DNA of 64,000 nucleotides from Lunularia cruciata (GCA_948567375.1 OX419759.1:46032593-46096592), one strand, 5' to 3'. Counted from the stretch's first letter, positions 11,361-20,838 are shown. The notes: generated by a model from the letters alone, not told the origin. Numbers and translations: made by a program.

Positions 11361-11769
11361 CTACTGTAGTTTTGGACTTGGATGACCCTGATGTATGGAT
11401 GAGCGCATGTTCTCAGCGGGCAGAGATCTTTCGGAGAGTGATGCCGATGGCTTTCGAGAACTTGGCGATTGCTCAGCATAGAGATACTTTACGCTATGCT
11501 ACCATTCGAGGAGGAGGTTATAGACCCTCGATCCGTCGATTTCATCCAGGCGACTATGTATATCTGTAGCAGATAGCACCAACGACACTTGATGTTTCTA
11601 CAGGCCGCACTATCTTGAGAGTGCGCGAGGTTTTGCCATCTGGAGTCCTTGTGTTAGAAGGACGTGATGGTGTTGTTTGGAAGGATCATGTGCGCAATTG
11701 TGCGCCATGCCACCTTCCAAACATTGATGGTACTATGGACCCAACCTTGGCACTTGTATGTGCAGGCTT

Positions 11770-11914
11770 GAGGTGTATGTTATGTGGCTCTTCTGGTGGA
11801 GCTGCTACTATGTTAGTGTGTGATAGCTGTTCGAGAGGATGGCATATGGCATGTATGACTCCTCCCCTCATGGTGGTTCCTCAGGGACAGTGGTTATGTC
11901 CTAGATGTACTTGA
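11770..11914 (+). mobile_element. Element A part: C-terminal PHD finger
   Basis: A C4HC3 zinc finger closes the polyprotein: CMLC, then CDSC, GWHMAC, and WLCPRC. The spacing is that of a PHD finger. PHD fingers commonly read histone H3 tails, methylated or not at lysine 4. It sits where chromoviruses carry a chromodomain, directly after integrase, so a role in choosing chromatin targets is a reasonable inference. B keeps the same finger (about 560-425, minus). Confidence 0.9.
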
Positions 11915-12065
11915 CCTATAGCTAGTTCATTCTTTATATGGTATAGATTGCAGACAGGCGACTAACAATGGGGCTCCATAGCACCCGGCCTCCTGATCTT
12001 TGCCCATTAGAGGGTATACCATATACTTAGAGTAGATGGCTATCTGGAGTTAGAGGGACCTAACC

Positions 12066-12082
12066 GCCAGCTAGGAGGGCGA
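12066..12082 (+). other. Polypurine tract of element A
   Basis: AGGAGGGCGA lies directly before the B1 segment; in B the same place reads AGGGGGGCGA. Its position suggests that plus-strand DNA synthesis starts at TTGTGGCAC or TGTGGCAC, so the LTR made in reverse transcription would be B1+A2, not the repeat found at the genomic tip. Confidence 0.6.
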
Positions 12083-12188
12083 TTGTGGCACTTTAGAGTC
12101 TATGTATGACTTATGTGTGAGTTGTGCTTTTATAGTGTATGATGTTGACAGCGATGTATGTTGTGTAGCGATGTATATACGCACGACA
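12083..12188 (+). repeat. B1 segment of element A
   Basis: This 106-bp segment starts TTGTGGCAC and ends CGCACGACA. It is identical by eye to B2 at 12,640-12,745. It is followed by GC and then A2, giving the palindrome GACAGCTGTC at 12,185-12,194. It contains GTATATAC near its end. Confidence 0.9.
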
Positions 12189-12190
12189 GC

Positions 12191-12639
12191 TGTCACGCCA
12201 TTTGTAGTTCCACATCTAGATGCTTGGACACTGGAGTTCCAGTGATGGTAGTTAGAGTTATTCTAGCTGTTTCTCAGGGACTACTTTCCGACAGTTAGAT
12301 TTCGTGTTCGGGGTACTGACTTCACGGTGGGGCCCACCGTCACTTTGCACCATTTGCACCGTCGAGTGTGCCGTCAGCGGGACCGTTAGGGTTTCAAGGC
12401 TAGCTCGAGTCCAGGGGGTATAGTTTCAAAGTGAGCTCCAGAGAGCTCACTTCTCTGATGTTGAGCCTTCGATTTCCTGGCTATGGTGGACAGAGGCCGG
12501 CGAGCGTCACCTGGATTCTCTATGCTTGAGTGGGTGTGACTTGACTGTAATCAATGCCCAGTTGGTGGCAGTTTATAGAGTGATAGATCAAGTACTGATC
12601 TGAGTTGAGTTGAGTTGAAAGTGTTAAGCAATCTGATTA
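12191..12639 (+). repeat. A2 repeat of element A
   Basis: 449 bp, same length as A1, about 97% identical. It runs from TGTCACGCC to CTGATTA. Unlike A1 it is bordered on both sides by the 106-bp B segment. Confidence 0.9.
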
Positions 12640-12745
12640 TTGTGGCACTTTAGAGTCTATGTATGACTTATGTGTGAGTTGTGCTTTTATAGTGTATGAT
12701 GTTGACAGCGATGTATGTTGTGTAGCGATGTATATACGCACGACA
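12640..12745 (+). repeat. B2 segment: right tip of element A
   Basis: A second, identical copy of the 106-bp segment lies between A2 and the AATA duplication at 12,746. The join GATTA/TTGTGGCAC has the form of a head-to-tail LTR-LTR junction. It ends CGACA at the true right tip. Confidence 0.88.
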
Positions 12746-13709
12746 AATATAGCACCGAGCAAAATCCAATCCAGCTAGGATCCTATCCATGACCCTCTAG
12801 AACTCAACAAGAGCGTTCTTCAACCCAAATGGTAAGAACTTCCACTGATATAACACATCCTTGCCGTGAGGATCAATAGCCCAAAATGCTATCTTGGACT
12901 TATCTTCCTCCCTGATCGGCAACTGATGATATCCCGCTTGAAGATCCAAAGTACTGAAGACCTTTGCATGCCCAATCGCATCAAAAATCTCCTCTGGTGT
13001 AGGCATGGCATACCGATCAGCCCTGGTCTGTCAGTTGATAGGACGGTAATCTCCACACATCCACCTATCTGTATAGTTTCCATGCATATCCTTCTTGGCT
13101 GGCATCACTGTCGCTGATGCATACTCTCCATGTGAAATCTCCACCAAACCAGCCTCAAAAAGGTCACTACTCCGGCTCTGAATCAATGTCCTCTCCATAT
13201 CACTATATCGATAAGGACGTCGGAAAACTGGTGTGTCGCTAGTCAGCTCAATCCGTATACCAGGTCCCTTTAGAGCACCCAAATCCTTCATATTGAAGGC
13301 AAAACAACTCATGTGACTCCTCATGAGCCTCCAAACCCTCCGTCTTTCCTCTCCAGTAAGCTTGGGTCCAAGATCTGGCTCCCAAGTATGCAATAGTGTG
13401 TGCAATAGTGTCATGCTCCCGACCACTAAAGGTCCCAACCTCTATGTGAAAAACTCCCTCCACTCTGGTTGCAAGCTCCACACGTCCTCTAGCTGCATCC
13501 CATGTGGACCAAGGGTGTAATCCAAGTAGCCCACGCTCACCTGGATGGACTCCAAGTAGACCACTCTCCCTAGTAGCTACTGGATGTGTTCCAAGAATAC
13601 CATGTCCACTCGGTCCATCACCCCCAACATGTGCCTGAATCGTCTCGATAGGCACAGGGCTCACTAGTGTCCGAGTGGTGATGCCTATCAAGTGCATCCT
13701 ACGCTGCTC
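12746..13709 (-). mobile_element. Element B part: reverse transcriptase (N-terminal half) and linker
   Basis: This is the continuation of B to the right of A. It encodes the first half of RT on the minus strand (LTSDTPVFRRPYRYSDMER, FSTLDLQAGYHQL) and the linker back to the methyltransferase end. It is broken and is interrupted at 13,709 by E1. Confidence 0.88.
13706..13709. repeat. Target-site duplication of E1, left copy (GCTC)
   Basis: GCTC flanks E1 at 13,706-13,709 and 21,518-21,521. The matching uninterrupted site in element A (about 8,466-8,481, opposite strand) has it once, confirming a 4-bp duplication. Confidence 0.88.
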
Positions 13710-14388
13710 TGTAACACCCATTTGTGCATGTGTGTGGTATTGTGATATTTAGCTTGGTATTACAAGTACTTAAGAGATATTATTTATATAGAGATAAAGG
13801 ATGGTTCTATATTAGTCATGGTTAGCTAAAGTTAGTCATAGCTAAGATAGATGGGACCTTACTTTAGAGGAAGTAGAAAAGATGAGCACCACTATTTTGG
13901 ATTTTAGTGTGTTGACTTGGTATTATTCCTAGGTGTTTGGCTTTGGGGAAAGAGTTGAGAACTCTTGGGCCCGCAAGCCTTTTTGTTTTGGATTCTTCTT
14001 TAGTCCAAGGATAGCCCATGTGAAGGAATCCTTGCTTTAGTGGTTGGGTCAAGATAAGGGGAATATGCCCATGTGAATGGATATTCCTTTCTACTTTTTG
14101 ACTTTACTTGACTTTTAGTCTAGTAACTTGAGTTACTACGGTAATTAGTAACTTTGGTACGTAACTATTTCACAAGTATATAAACAAGGAGTGAGGAGGT
14201 ACTCATCATCCTTTCATTTGCAACTATCTCTCTCTCATTGAGTTCTCTAGTGAGCAATGTCTTGAGTCTTGGAGTGTTAGCCTTGGAGGAGTATGATGGA
14301 GTTGGGGTTCCTTGCCTTCTTAGTCCATGGTGCGCTACCATAATAGCCATCAGAGGTTCATCCTGAGTGAGAGACAGGCCGGCTCACA
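13710..14388 (+). repeat. E1 5' LTR
   Basis: 679 bp, from TGTAACACCC to GGCTCACA. A TATA box, GTATATAAACAAGG, lies at about 14,177-14,190, with transcription likely starting some 30 bp later. It has a 13-bp gap relative to the 692-bp solo LTRs at 26,564 and 54,858. Confidence 0.93.
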
Positions 14389-14392
14389 TTTT

Positions 14393-14410
14393 TGGTTCCG
14401 TTGCCGGGAC
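14393..14410 (+). other. E1 primer-binding site
   Basis: TGGTTCCGTTGCCGGGAC lies 4 bases after the 5' LTR. It resembles TGGCGCCGTTGCCGGGGA, the tRNA-Asp complement typical of Tat/Athila elements, with a few differences. Confidence 0.7.
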
Positions 14411-15224
14411 CTCTCTAGAAGGCAAGATAATGTTCCGCGTCCAATTCTACATTAGGCAGAAGGAGGCTATGAGAGCTCACTTGGAGAGAACATTAGGAGA
14501 GGAGAGGGCTGAACTTATGTTAGATAACCAAGATCCATTTGTATACCCTGTAGTTCATTATGATGTCTTTGAGGTGATTTTGTACATCTTGTACACATGA
14601 GAGGAATTGGAGAGATTGTGTGAGGTGGATTGCAGATTTTGGGGATTAAGGTGATTTTGGGCAAAATCTCAAGTTTGAGATCTGGATTTGAGATTTCTAC
14701 ACATGATAGCTTGGGTTATCTTTCAGTTAGCACACTTGAAATTATTGAGAGAGCTTCTATGCGCACTGGGCTAGAATTTTTGAAAGTTGATAGGGTAAAG
14801 TGCTCCCGCAACTGCATGCTCTCTGGAAAATTGTACAGAGTCTGCCATTTCTTCAATTTTTAGTGAATTGTCCTGAAAATTTCCAAGAAAATTCAGTGCA
14901 TTTTATCCTACCTGGTGCCACAAAAATTAGAGAGAGATCATTTTTGCGCAGTGTGTTATGAGTTTTTGAAGTGAGGGGGGTGGTTTTCAGACCAAATCTG
15001 AAATATGGGTGCTGAATAGAAAGGTGTCTAGGCCAAATGGCTCGATGAAAAGATCTAAAATTTTGCAGGGAGGGACGCCCTAGAGTTGTGATCAAGTGTG
15101 GAAAATTTCAGAGGACTGTGACATATTCATTGGGAGATTTGAGTGACATTGTGAGGAAGGGTCAATTCTGCAGAGTGGAGATCTCATGCATGAGAAGTTT
15201 GAGATCAACAAAAAGCATGTTTGA
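14411..15224 (+). mobile_element. E1 leader / possible first part of the extra upstream ORF
   Basis: This region lies between the primer site and the zinc-knuckle ORF. A short open stretch from about 14,430 to 14,600 (FRVQFYIRQKEAMRAHLER, rich in charged residues) looks protein-coding and may belong to the same upstream protein, possibly through splicing as suggested for related elements. No known domain was recognised. Confidence 0.4.
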
Positions 15225-15722
15225 GTGTTTAGATTCATCTTGGGGAACATGGAGGGTCATCAAGAGTGGAAATTGAGATTATGCAAGGTTCCCCAAGGGT
15301 TTGAGGTGATTGTAGGGGTGGATTTGAGGAAAAGAGAGTTTACAATAGAATTTGAAGAGAGTGTTGAGAGGATCCAAAAACCTACACCACTTGGAGGAAA
15401 GAGTGAGTCTAAGTGCTTTCTATGTGGAGAGAAGGGACATAAGGCAAGTTCATGTCCATTGACCTTTGAGAGCAAGAGATTGAGGGAAAGGAGAGGCTTA
15501 CTTGACTTGGGTTTGCATGTTGGACCTTCTTCACCAAGATTGGGAGGGAGAAGATCTAAGACCAAGGAGTTGTGTGAGGTTTGTGGAGTTGAAGGACTTC
15601 CAAAAGGACATGAGTGTAGTGGAGTAAAAGCACTTTTGGAAACTTTGGTGAAGGATCTTGGAGAGAGTCTTAGTACAGCTACAGAAATACTACCACCTTC
15701 ATCAGCTAGTTCTCAAGATTAG
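15225..15722 (+). CDS. E1 upstream ORF with zinc knuckle (extra protein before gag)
   Basis: This 165-residue ORF precedes gag. It carries a canonical knuckle CFLCGEKGHKASSCP (about residues 64-78) and a second Cys/His cluster CEVCGVEGLPKGHEC (about residues 117-131). The N-terminal third (WKLRLCKVPQGFEVIVGVDL) is unassigned. Position and type recall the extra ORF1 upstream of gag in Ogre-type Tat elements. The zinc knuckles suggest nucleic-acid binding. The start shown is the first ATG of the open frame; the true start could lie further upstream. It ends about 240 bases before gag-pol, in a different frame. Confidence 0.6.
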   Translation: MFRFILGNMEGHQEWKLRLCKVPQGFEVIVGVDLRKREFTIEFEESVERIQKPTPLGGKSESKCFLCGEKGHKASSCPLTFESKRLRERRGLLDLGLHVGPSSPRLGGRRSKTKELCEVCGVEGLPKGHECSGVKALLETLVKDLGESLSTATEILPPSSASSQD

Positions 15723-15963
15723 TGATGGAGATAATCTTTCAACTTATGGATAAACTATCCATGAGAGTTAGATTAATATGCACTCTAGGATTTGATGTTG
15801 CTATAGAAATCTTGGAGCAACCTGAACCTTTTGTGTTCCCTAGAGTGGATTATTCTCAGATGGTGTTAGTCATGTATATACTCTATTAGTAATAGAGTGA
15901 GAGAAAAGAAAAGAGGAAAAAAAAATAAAATTTGAGAGAAAAGAAAGATAGTGAGGGGTTAAG

Positions 15964-18900
15964 ATGGGGAAACTTCCGGTTTTCTTTGGCAAGGATGGAG
16001 AAGATGTGGAGGCCTTTGTGAGAGACTTCAAGAGAGCTTGCATAGGAAACAATGAGAGGAGGAAGAATGAGTGGGCCTCATTATTACCAGATTTCTTTGA
16101 GGATGCAGCACTTACATGGTATGAGTCAGAATACCAAAAGAGAGAGAGGAGAGAGGGGGAAGAGGAGTCTTGGGAGACTTTGACTTCAGCACTCATTGAG
16201 AACTTTCTTCCTGATGAGAGTTATGAGAGATTGATGAGTGAGGTTACATTTCTCAAGCAAGGAGATGGAGAGAAAGTGAGGGTCTATGTGGAAAGAGTGG
16301 AAAAGTTGGAGTCCAGATTTCGCATAGTGTTGAGGAAGGGTGGGGATGATGTGGAGACTACAATGATTGGCATAGGGGCCATGCTCACCAAGAATTTTGT
16401 GGGAGGATTGAGACCACAAATTAGAAGCAAGGTGAGATATGAGAAACCTTCTTCCAAGGTTGAAGCTATCAAGATTGCAATTCGTATGGAGGAGAGTTTG
16501 GAAGGGGATGAGAGTGATTTGGTGGTGAAGGAGGTTGTGCATCCTCCTCAAGGCTACAAGTATGGTGGAACTTCTGATACTTTGGTGACAAGGGTTGCAC
16601 CACAAGTAGTAGTTGCTCCAGTTCTTGCACCTCCACCAAAAGATCCACTCCAAACCATCACAGAACAACTTGCGGATCTCAAGATCAATGTGGTGCAACT
16701 ATGGGAGAAGAGAGAGGTGGATCAGAATGTAGGGAGAGGACCTAGGAGTTATGGAAACAATCCATATAGAGGAGGCCAACCAGCCAACAATTTCAATGAT
16801 AGAAATTGTTTTGGTTGTGGAGGAAGAGGCCATATCCAAAGGAATTGCCCAAATTCCACTTACCATGGAGGAAGGGGTTATGAGGGAGCCAATAGAGGGA
16901 AAGAGGGAGGTAGTGAAACCCAAGTGGCTCCTAATCCCAACAAAGGTAAAGGGATAGCATCCATAGATGTGGTTGAGAGCAAGTATGAGAAGGGAGAGTG
17001 CTCAAACTCCAAGGGTCCTAATTTGGAGCTTTTGGCACAAGAGAAGAAGAGAGCTCGTTTTGCAGAGGATGTTCACTCTTCTCAAGGATTTACTTCAAGC
17101 AAGGATACTCCTATGTCTACTAGGAGCACTCGCACCTCAACACCATCAACAACAAAGACTCCAAGGAAGAAGTTGGGGATGGAGGACTTCTTGATCTCAA
17201 AGCAACAATGGAACTACAATGTGTTGGAGGATGTTGGTAGTCACAAGGCTAACATCACAGTGGGCCAATTAATTGCTTTGAACCCTACCTTGAGAAAGGA
17301 GCTTAGAGGTGGTTTGAGTTCTACAAGGAGCAAAAAGAAGAAGAAGGCAAAAGTTCCAGTATCAATGGGGGTGGTGGATGCCAAGCCAGCACCATGGGAG
17401 GCTTGTGAATATGCCTCCAAGATTGATGTGAGAGTGAATGGTCACAACATCAAGGATGCATTGGTTGATGGAGGATCAGCAGTGAATGCCATGTCAGAAA
17501 GGTTGATGAAGAAGTTGGGTATGATACCCTCAAGACCTTCAACATTTGTGGTGAGCATGGCAAACAAGCAACAAGTTCGACCAGTAGGGGTGATGGATAA
17601 GGTGGTAGTTTCAGTTATGGGAGTTCAAAATCTCATGACTTTCCAAGTCTTGAAGGATTCAAGCTATGACTTACTTCTTGGGAGGCCATGGTTGAGAGCA
17701 GCACGCACAACTGATCGATGGCACAAAGGGTACTTGAGGATTGGGCCATCAAACCATAGAGTCACTGTTCCTGTGACTAACACCACCAACACTTCACATT
17801 CAGATACCCCATCTTCTAATTATTGGGAATCAGATTCTGAAGAAGGAGCTTCAGGTGTGGACACAAGCATGGAAGAGGAGACTTCCACGGAGGAAGATGA
17901 ATCTGAATCTGATTCAGATGTGTATCCCTTGTGTGCTATGGATTTTGCACCTAAGCCAGAGGTTTTGAAGGACCCAGATAAATCACCATTGACACTTGAG
18001 GAGGTAGAGAGAAGGTTATCTACCCTCAAGTATGGCCCAAATGTTACCAAGGAGGAGAAGGTGAGATTTGAGGAGATTTTCCGCAAGTTCATCCATGTGT
18101 TTGCTTTTAGTTACAAGGATTTGAAGGAAGTCACCTTGGAGGAGCACAAGATAGAGGTGGAGTCACATGCAAGACCAATCCGCCAAAAGCAACGTCGCAT
18201 TAGCCCACCAATATCTTTGGTTGTGAAGGAGGAGATTGATAAGCTCAAGGAGGCTGGATTTATCTTTGAGGTGGAGAATTCAGAATGGGTGTCTCCAATT
18301 GTCATTGTGAAGAAAAAGAATGGCAAGCTTCGGGTATGTGTGGATTACAAGAAGCTTAATGCTGTTACCAAGAAGGACTACTACCCATTGCCATTCATTG
18401 ATGAGATCTTGGAGGAGGTTGCAGGTCATGAGAGGTACAGTTTTGGAGATGGTTATAGTGGATATAACCAAATAAAGATTGCACCAGAGCATCAACAACT
18501 CACCACATTCACCACACCTTGGGGAACTTACGCTTTCAAGGTCATGCCTTTTGGGCTTTGCAATGCTCCAGCCACATTCCAACGGTTCATGAACAAGGTA
18601 TTTGAACCTTTCATTGGGAAATTTGTGAGAGATTTTATTGATGACTTTTGTGTCTATGGGAGCAAGGAGGAGCACTTTGAGCACCTAATCAAAGTCTTGC
18701 AACGCTTGGATGAGGCAAATGCATCACTCAACCCAGAGAAGTGCATTTTTGGATGTGAAGAAGGTCTACTTTTGGGGCACATCATCTCCAAGGATGGAAT
18801 AGCAGTTGATCCTAAGAAGGTGAGGAAAATCTCAGACCTTCCATTCCCTTCAAGCTTGACAAAGTTACGCCAATTCTTGGGAATGGTTGGGTACTATAGG

Positions 18901-20790
18901 AGGTTCATCTTCTCATTTTCCAACAAGGCTTATGCATTGACCATCTACATGAAGAAGGGTGTAGATTACATGGTGATTTTGGAAGACAAGGAGGCTCTCA
19001 AAGCTTTTGAGGAGCTCAAGCAATCCCTTGTTGTAGCTCCAATTCTTGCTAAACCTGATTGGAGTAAGCCTTTCATCCTCTACACTGATGCTTCTAATGT
19101 AGCTATAGGATGCACTCTTAGTCAATTAGACCAAGATGGGCATGATCATCCAATAGCTTATGCTAGTAGGCAGATGGTTTCAACAGAGAAGAACTACTCT
19201 GTCACAGAGAGAGAAGGGTTGGCAGTGATCTTTGGTCTCAAGAAGTTTAGACACTACTTGATTGGAGGGAAAGCCACAATTGTCATGGATCACAAGGCTT
19301 TGAAGTACATCTTCAACAAGCCTAATGTTGAAGGGAGACTAGCAAGGTGGATGATACTCTTGTCTGAGTATGACTACACAATTGAGGATAGGCCAGGAAA
19401 GAAACATGCAAATGCTGATTTGTTATCTAGAGCCTATGATCATGATGGAGATGAGCCAGTAGATGATTCCTTCCCGGATGAGGAGCTCATGACAATCTCA
19501 GTCACTCAAGAGATTCCAATGGAGTACAAGGAGATTGTGGATTTTGTGACAAGAGGTAACTATCCAGAAGGGATGCATGCTAGGGAGAGGAAGGCCCTTG
19601 CAGCAAGATCTAGACCTTACACAATGGTGGAGGATATTCTTTTTCACCAAGGAGCAGATGGTCTACTTCGAAGAGCAGTGGGTAAGGAAGAGTCTATCCT
19701 ACTCATAAAGGAGTTTCATGAAGGTTTAGTATGTGGAGGACACTTTGCAGGAAAGGTGACTGCTTTCAAGATTCTAGATGCAGGTTACCATTGGAGAGGG
19801 ATTTTCAAGGATTGTCTTGATTATTGCAAAACTTGTCATGTTTGTCAAGCTTTTGCTAGAAAGTCTACATCCACTCCACCACTTAGATCAATTCCATTGC
19901 TAGGACCTTTTGAGAAGTGGGGAATTGATTTTGTAGGACCTCTCAATAGAACCCCAAGGAACAATCGGTACATTGTGGTAGTTACTGATTACCTTACCAA
20001 GTGGGTTGAGGCTAGACCATTGAGGGACAAGAATGAAGATGAAGTGGGTAGATTTCTTTATGAACGCATTATCACTAGGTTTGGATGCCCTTTAGAGTTG
20101 GTTTCTGATAGAGGAGGAGAGTTTACAGGAAGCATTACTACAGCCATGCTACGACATTTCTCTATCACACATAGAGTAACTACATCCTATAAGCCAAATT
20201 CCAATGGCTTGGCAGAGAGAACCAATCAGACCTTGTGCATGATGTTGGCCAAAGATGCAGAAATGGAGGGGGCTAAACATCATTGGGACAAGAGGATTCA
20301 TGCAGTTTTGTGGGAGTATAGGACAACCATGAAGACTTCCACTGGATATTCTCCATTCCAATTGGTGTATGGTATTGAGTCTACCTTACCTATTCACTTT
20401 GATCTTCCTACCTTCCAAAGCATTCATAGGAGATTGAAGAAAGCACAAGGAAGTGATGCAGAGAAGTCAAGGAAGGATCAACTCATGGAGTTGGAAGAGG
20501 CAAGAGCAGTTGCTATGGTTCGAGTGGAGCAAACCCAAAGGAAACAAAAGGAGAGCTATGACAAGAGGCAAGGCAAGAAGAAGGTGGAGCCTTTCAAAGA
20601 AGGTGATTGGGTAATGTTGTTTGATTCCATTCGATTCAAGAGAGTGCAAAAGAAGTTTTTGCCTAAGTACTTTGGACCTTTCATAGTAGAGACGGTGTGG
20701 GGAAATTACACTTATGATCTCAAGGAGTTGGGAGGAAGACACTTTGATAGGATTAACCATGATAAGTTGAAGATGTACCATAGAAGGTAG
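15964..20790 (+). CDS. E1 gag-pol polyprotein
   Basis: One open frame of 1,608 residues. Gag capsid-like region: about residues 15-120 (NEWASLLPDFFEDAALTWYE). Zinc knuckle: about 282-295 (CFGCGGRGHIQRNC). Aspartic protease: near 497-510, with DALVDGGSAVNAM, that is DGG rather than DSG or DTG. RT: about 750-960 with the catalytic box FIDDF near 889-893. RNase H: about 1,036-1,160 (LYTDASNVAIGCTL to NADLLSRA). Integrase: HHCC at about 1,247-1,297 and core residues in WGIDFVGPL, VSDRGGEF and NGLAERTNQT (about 1,318-1,420). No chromodomain or PHD finger follows; the end LKMYHRR is a normal Tat-type tail. The start is the ATG after an AG-rich leader at 15,900-15,960. Confidence 0.93.
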   Translation: MGKLPVFFGKDGEDVEAFVRDFKRACIGNNERRKNEWASLLPDFFEDAALTWYESEYQKRERREGEEESWETLTSALIENFLPDESYERLMSEVTFLKQGDGEKVRVYVERVEKLESRFRIVLRKGGDDVETTMIGIGAMLTKNFVGGLRPQIRSKVRYEKPSSKVEAIKIAIRMEESLEGDESDLVVKEVVHPPQGYKYGGTSDTLVTRVAPQVVVAPVLAPPPKDPLQTITEQLADLKINVVQLWEKREVDQNVGRGPRSYGNNPYRGGQPANNFNDRNCFGCGGRGHIQRNCPNSTYHGGRGYEGANRGKEGGSETQVAPNPNKGKGIASIDVVESKYEKGECSNSKGPNLELLAQEKKRARFAEDVHSSQGFTSSKDTPMSTRSTRTSTPSTTKTPRKKLGMEDFLISKQQWNYNVLEDVGSHKANITVGQLIALNPTLRKELRGGLSSTRSKKKKKAKVPVSMGVVDAKPAPWEACEYASKIDVRVNGHNIKDALVDGGSAVNAMSERLMKKLGMIPSRPSTFVVSMANKQQVRPVGVMDKVVVSVMGVQNLMTFQVLKDSSYDLLLGRPWLRAARTTDRWHKGYLRIGPSNHRVTVPVTNTTNTSHSDTPSSNYWESDSEEGASGVDTSMEEETSTEEDESESDSDVYPLCAMDFAPKPEVLKDPDKSPLTLEEVERRLSTLKYGPNVTKEEKVRFEEIFRKFIHVFAFSYKDLKEVTLEEHKIEVESHARPIRQKQRRISPPISLVVKEEIDKLKEAGFIFEVENSEWVSPIVIVKKKNGKLRVCVDYKKLNAVTKKDYYPLPFIDEILEEVAGHERYSFGDGYSGYNQIKIAPEHQQLTTFTTPWGTYAFKVMPFGLCNAPATFQRFMNKVFEPFIGKFVRDFIDDFCVYGSKEEHFEHLIKVLQRLDEANASLNPEKCIFGCEEGLLLGHIISKDGIAVDPKKVRKISDLPFPSSLTKLRQFLGMVGYYRRFIFSFSNKAYALTIYMKKGVDYMVILEDKEALKAFEELKQSLVVAPILAKPDWSKPFILYTDASNVAIGCTLSQLDQDGHDHPIAYASRQMVSTEKNYSVTEREGLAVIFGLKKFRHYLIGGKATIVMDHKALKYIFNKPNVEGRLARWMILLSEYDYTIEDRPGKKHANADLLSRAYDHDGDEPVDDSFPDEELMTISVTQEIPMEYKEIVDFVTRGNYPEGMHARERKALAARSRPYTMVEDILFHQGADGLLRRAVGKEESILLIKEFHEGLVCGGHFAGKVTAFKILDAGYHWRGIFKDCLDYCKTCHVCQAFARKSTSTPPLRSIPLLGPFEKWGIDFVGPLNRTPRNNRYIVVVTDYLTKWVEARPLRDKNEDEVGRFLYERIITRFGCPLELVSDRGGEFTGSITTAMLRHFSITHRVTTSYKPNSNGLAERTNQTLCMMLAKDAEMEGAKHHWDKRIHAVLWEYRTTMKTSTGYSPFQLVYGIESTLPIHFDLPTFQSIHRRLKKAQGSDAEKSRKDQLMELEEARAVAMVRVEQTQRKQKESYDKRQGKKKVEPFKEGDWVMLFDSIRFKRVQKKFLPKYFGPFIVETVWGNYTYDLKELGGRHFDRINHDKLKMYHRR

Positions 20791-20838
20791 AGAGACCTTC
20801 ACTTTGAGGACAAAGTGAAAACTTAGTCCGGGGGTAAA
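20791..20838 (+). other. E1 tail and polypurine tract
   Basis: A short tail after gag-pol ends in a purine-rich GTCCGGGGGTAAA directly before the 3' LTR, the expected plus-strand primer. Confidence 0.6.

Larger units (their letters stand above)
2854..12745 (+). mobile_element. Element A: Ty3/gypsy retrotransposon with DNMT3-like domain, PHD finger and split direct repeats
   Basis: This is a 9,892-bp element inserted in the RT region of B, in opposite orientation, flanked by AATA. It starts TGTCACGCC and ends CGCACGACA, so the tips are short inverted repeats of TGTC/GACA type. Layout: A1 repeat, 1.3-kb leader, gag, two CCHC knuckles, protease, cytosine-5 methyltransferase, RT, RNase H, DDE integrase, PHD finger, polypurine tract, then B1-A2-B2. 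The coding blocks fit one gag-pol polyprotein. It is broken, with about seven breaks. A1 and A2 differ at about 14 of 449 positions, mostly transitions, so the copy is moderately old but younger than B. No chromodomain was seen. Confidence 0.92.

Noticed and set aside
12640-12745. Simple tandem duplication next to the 3' LTR
   Set aside because: The target duplication AATA lies beyond it, and the segment ends in GACA, the inverse of the TGTC tip. It is therefore inside the element and forms B2.
2854-12745. Element A as a DIRS/Ngaro-type (tyrosine recombinase) element
   Set aside because: The end layout fits, but pol has a clear HHCC-DDE integrase, an aspartic protease and a target-site duplication; no tyrosine recombinase was seen.
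15964-20790. Chromodomain or PHD finger at the end of E1 gag-pol
   Set aside because: The protein ends shortly after the integrase C-terminal domain; no extra domain is visible.
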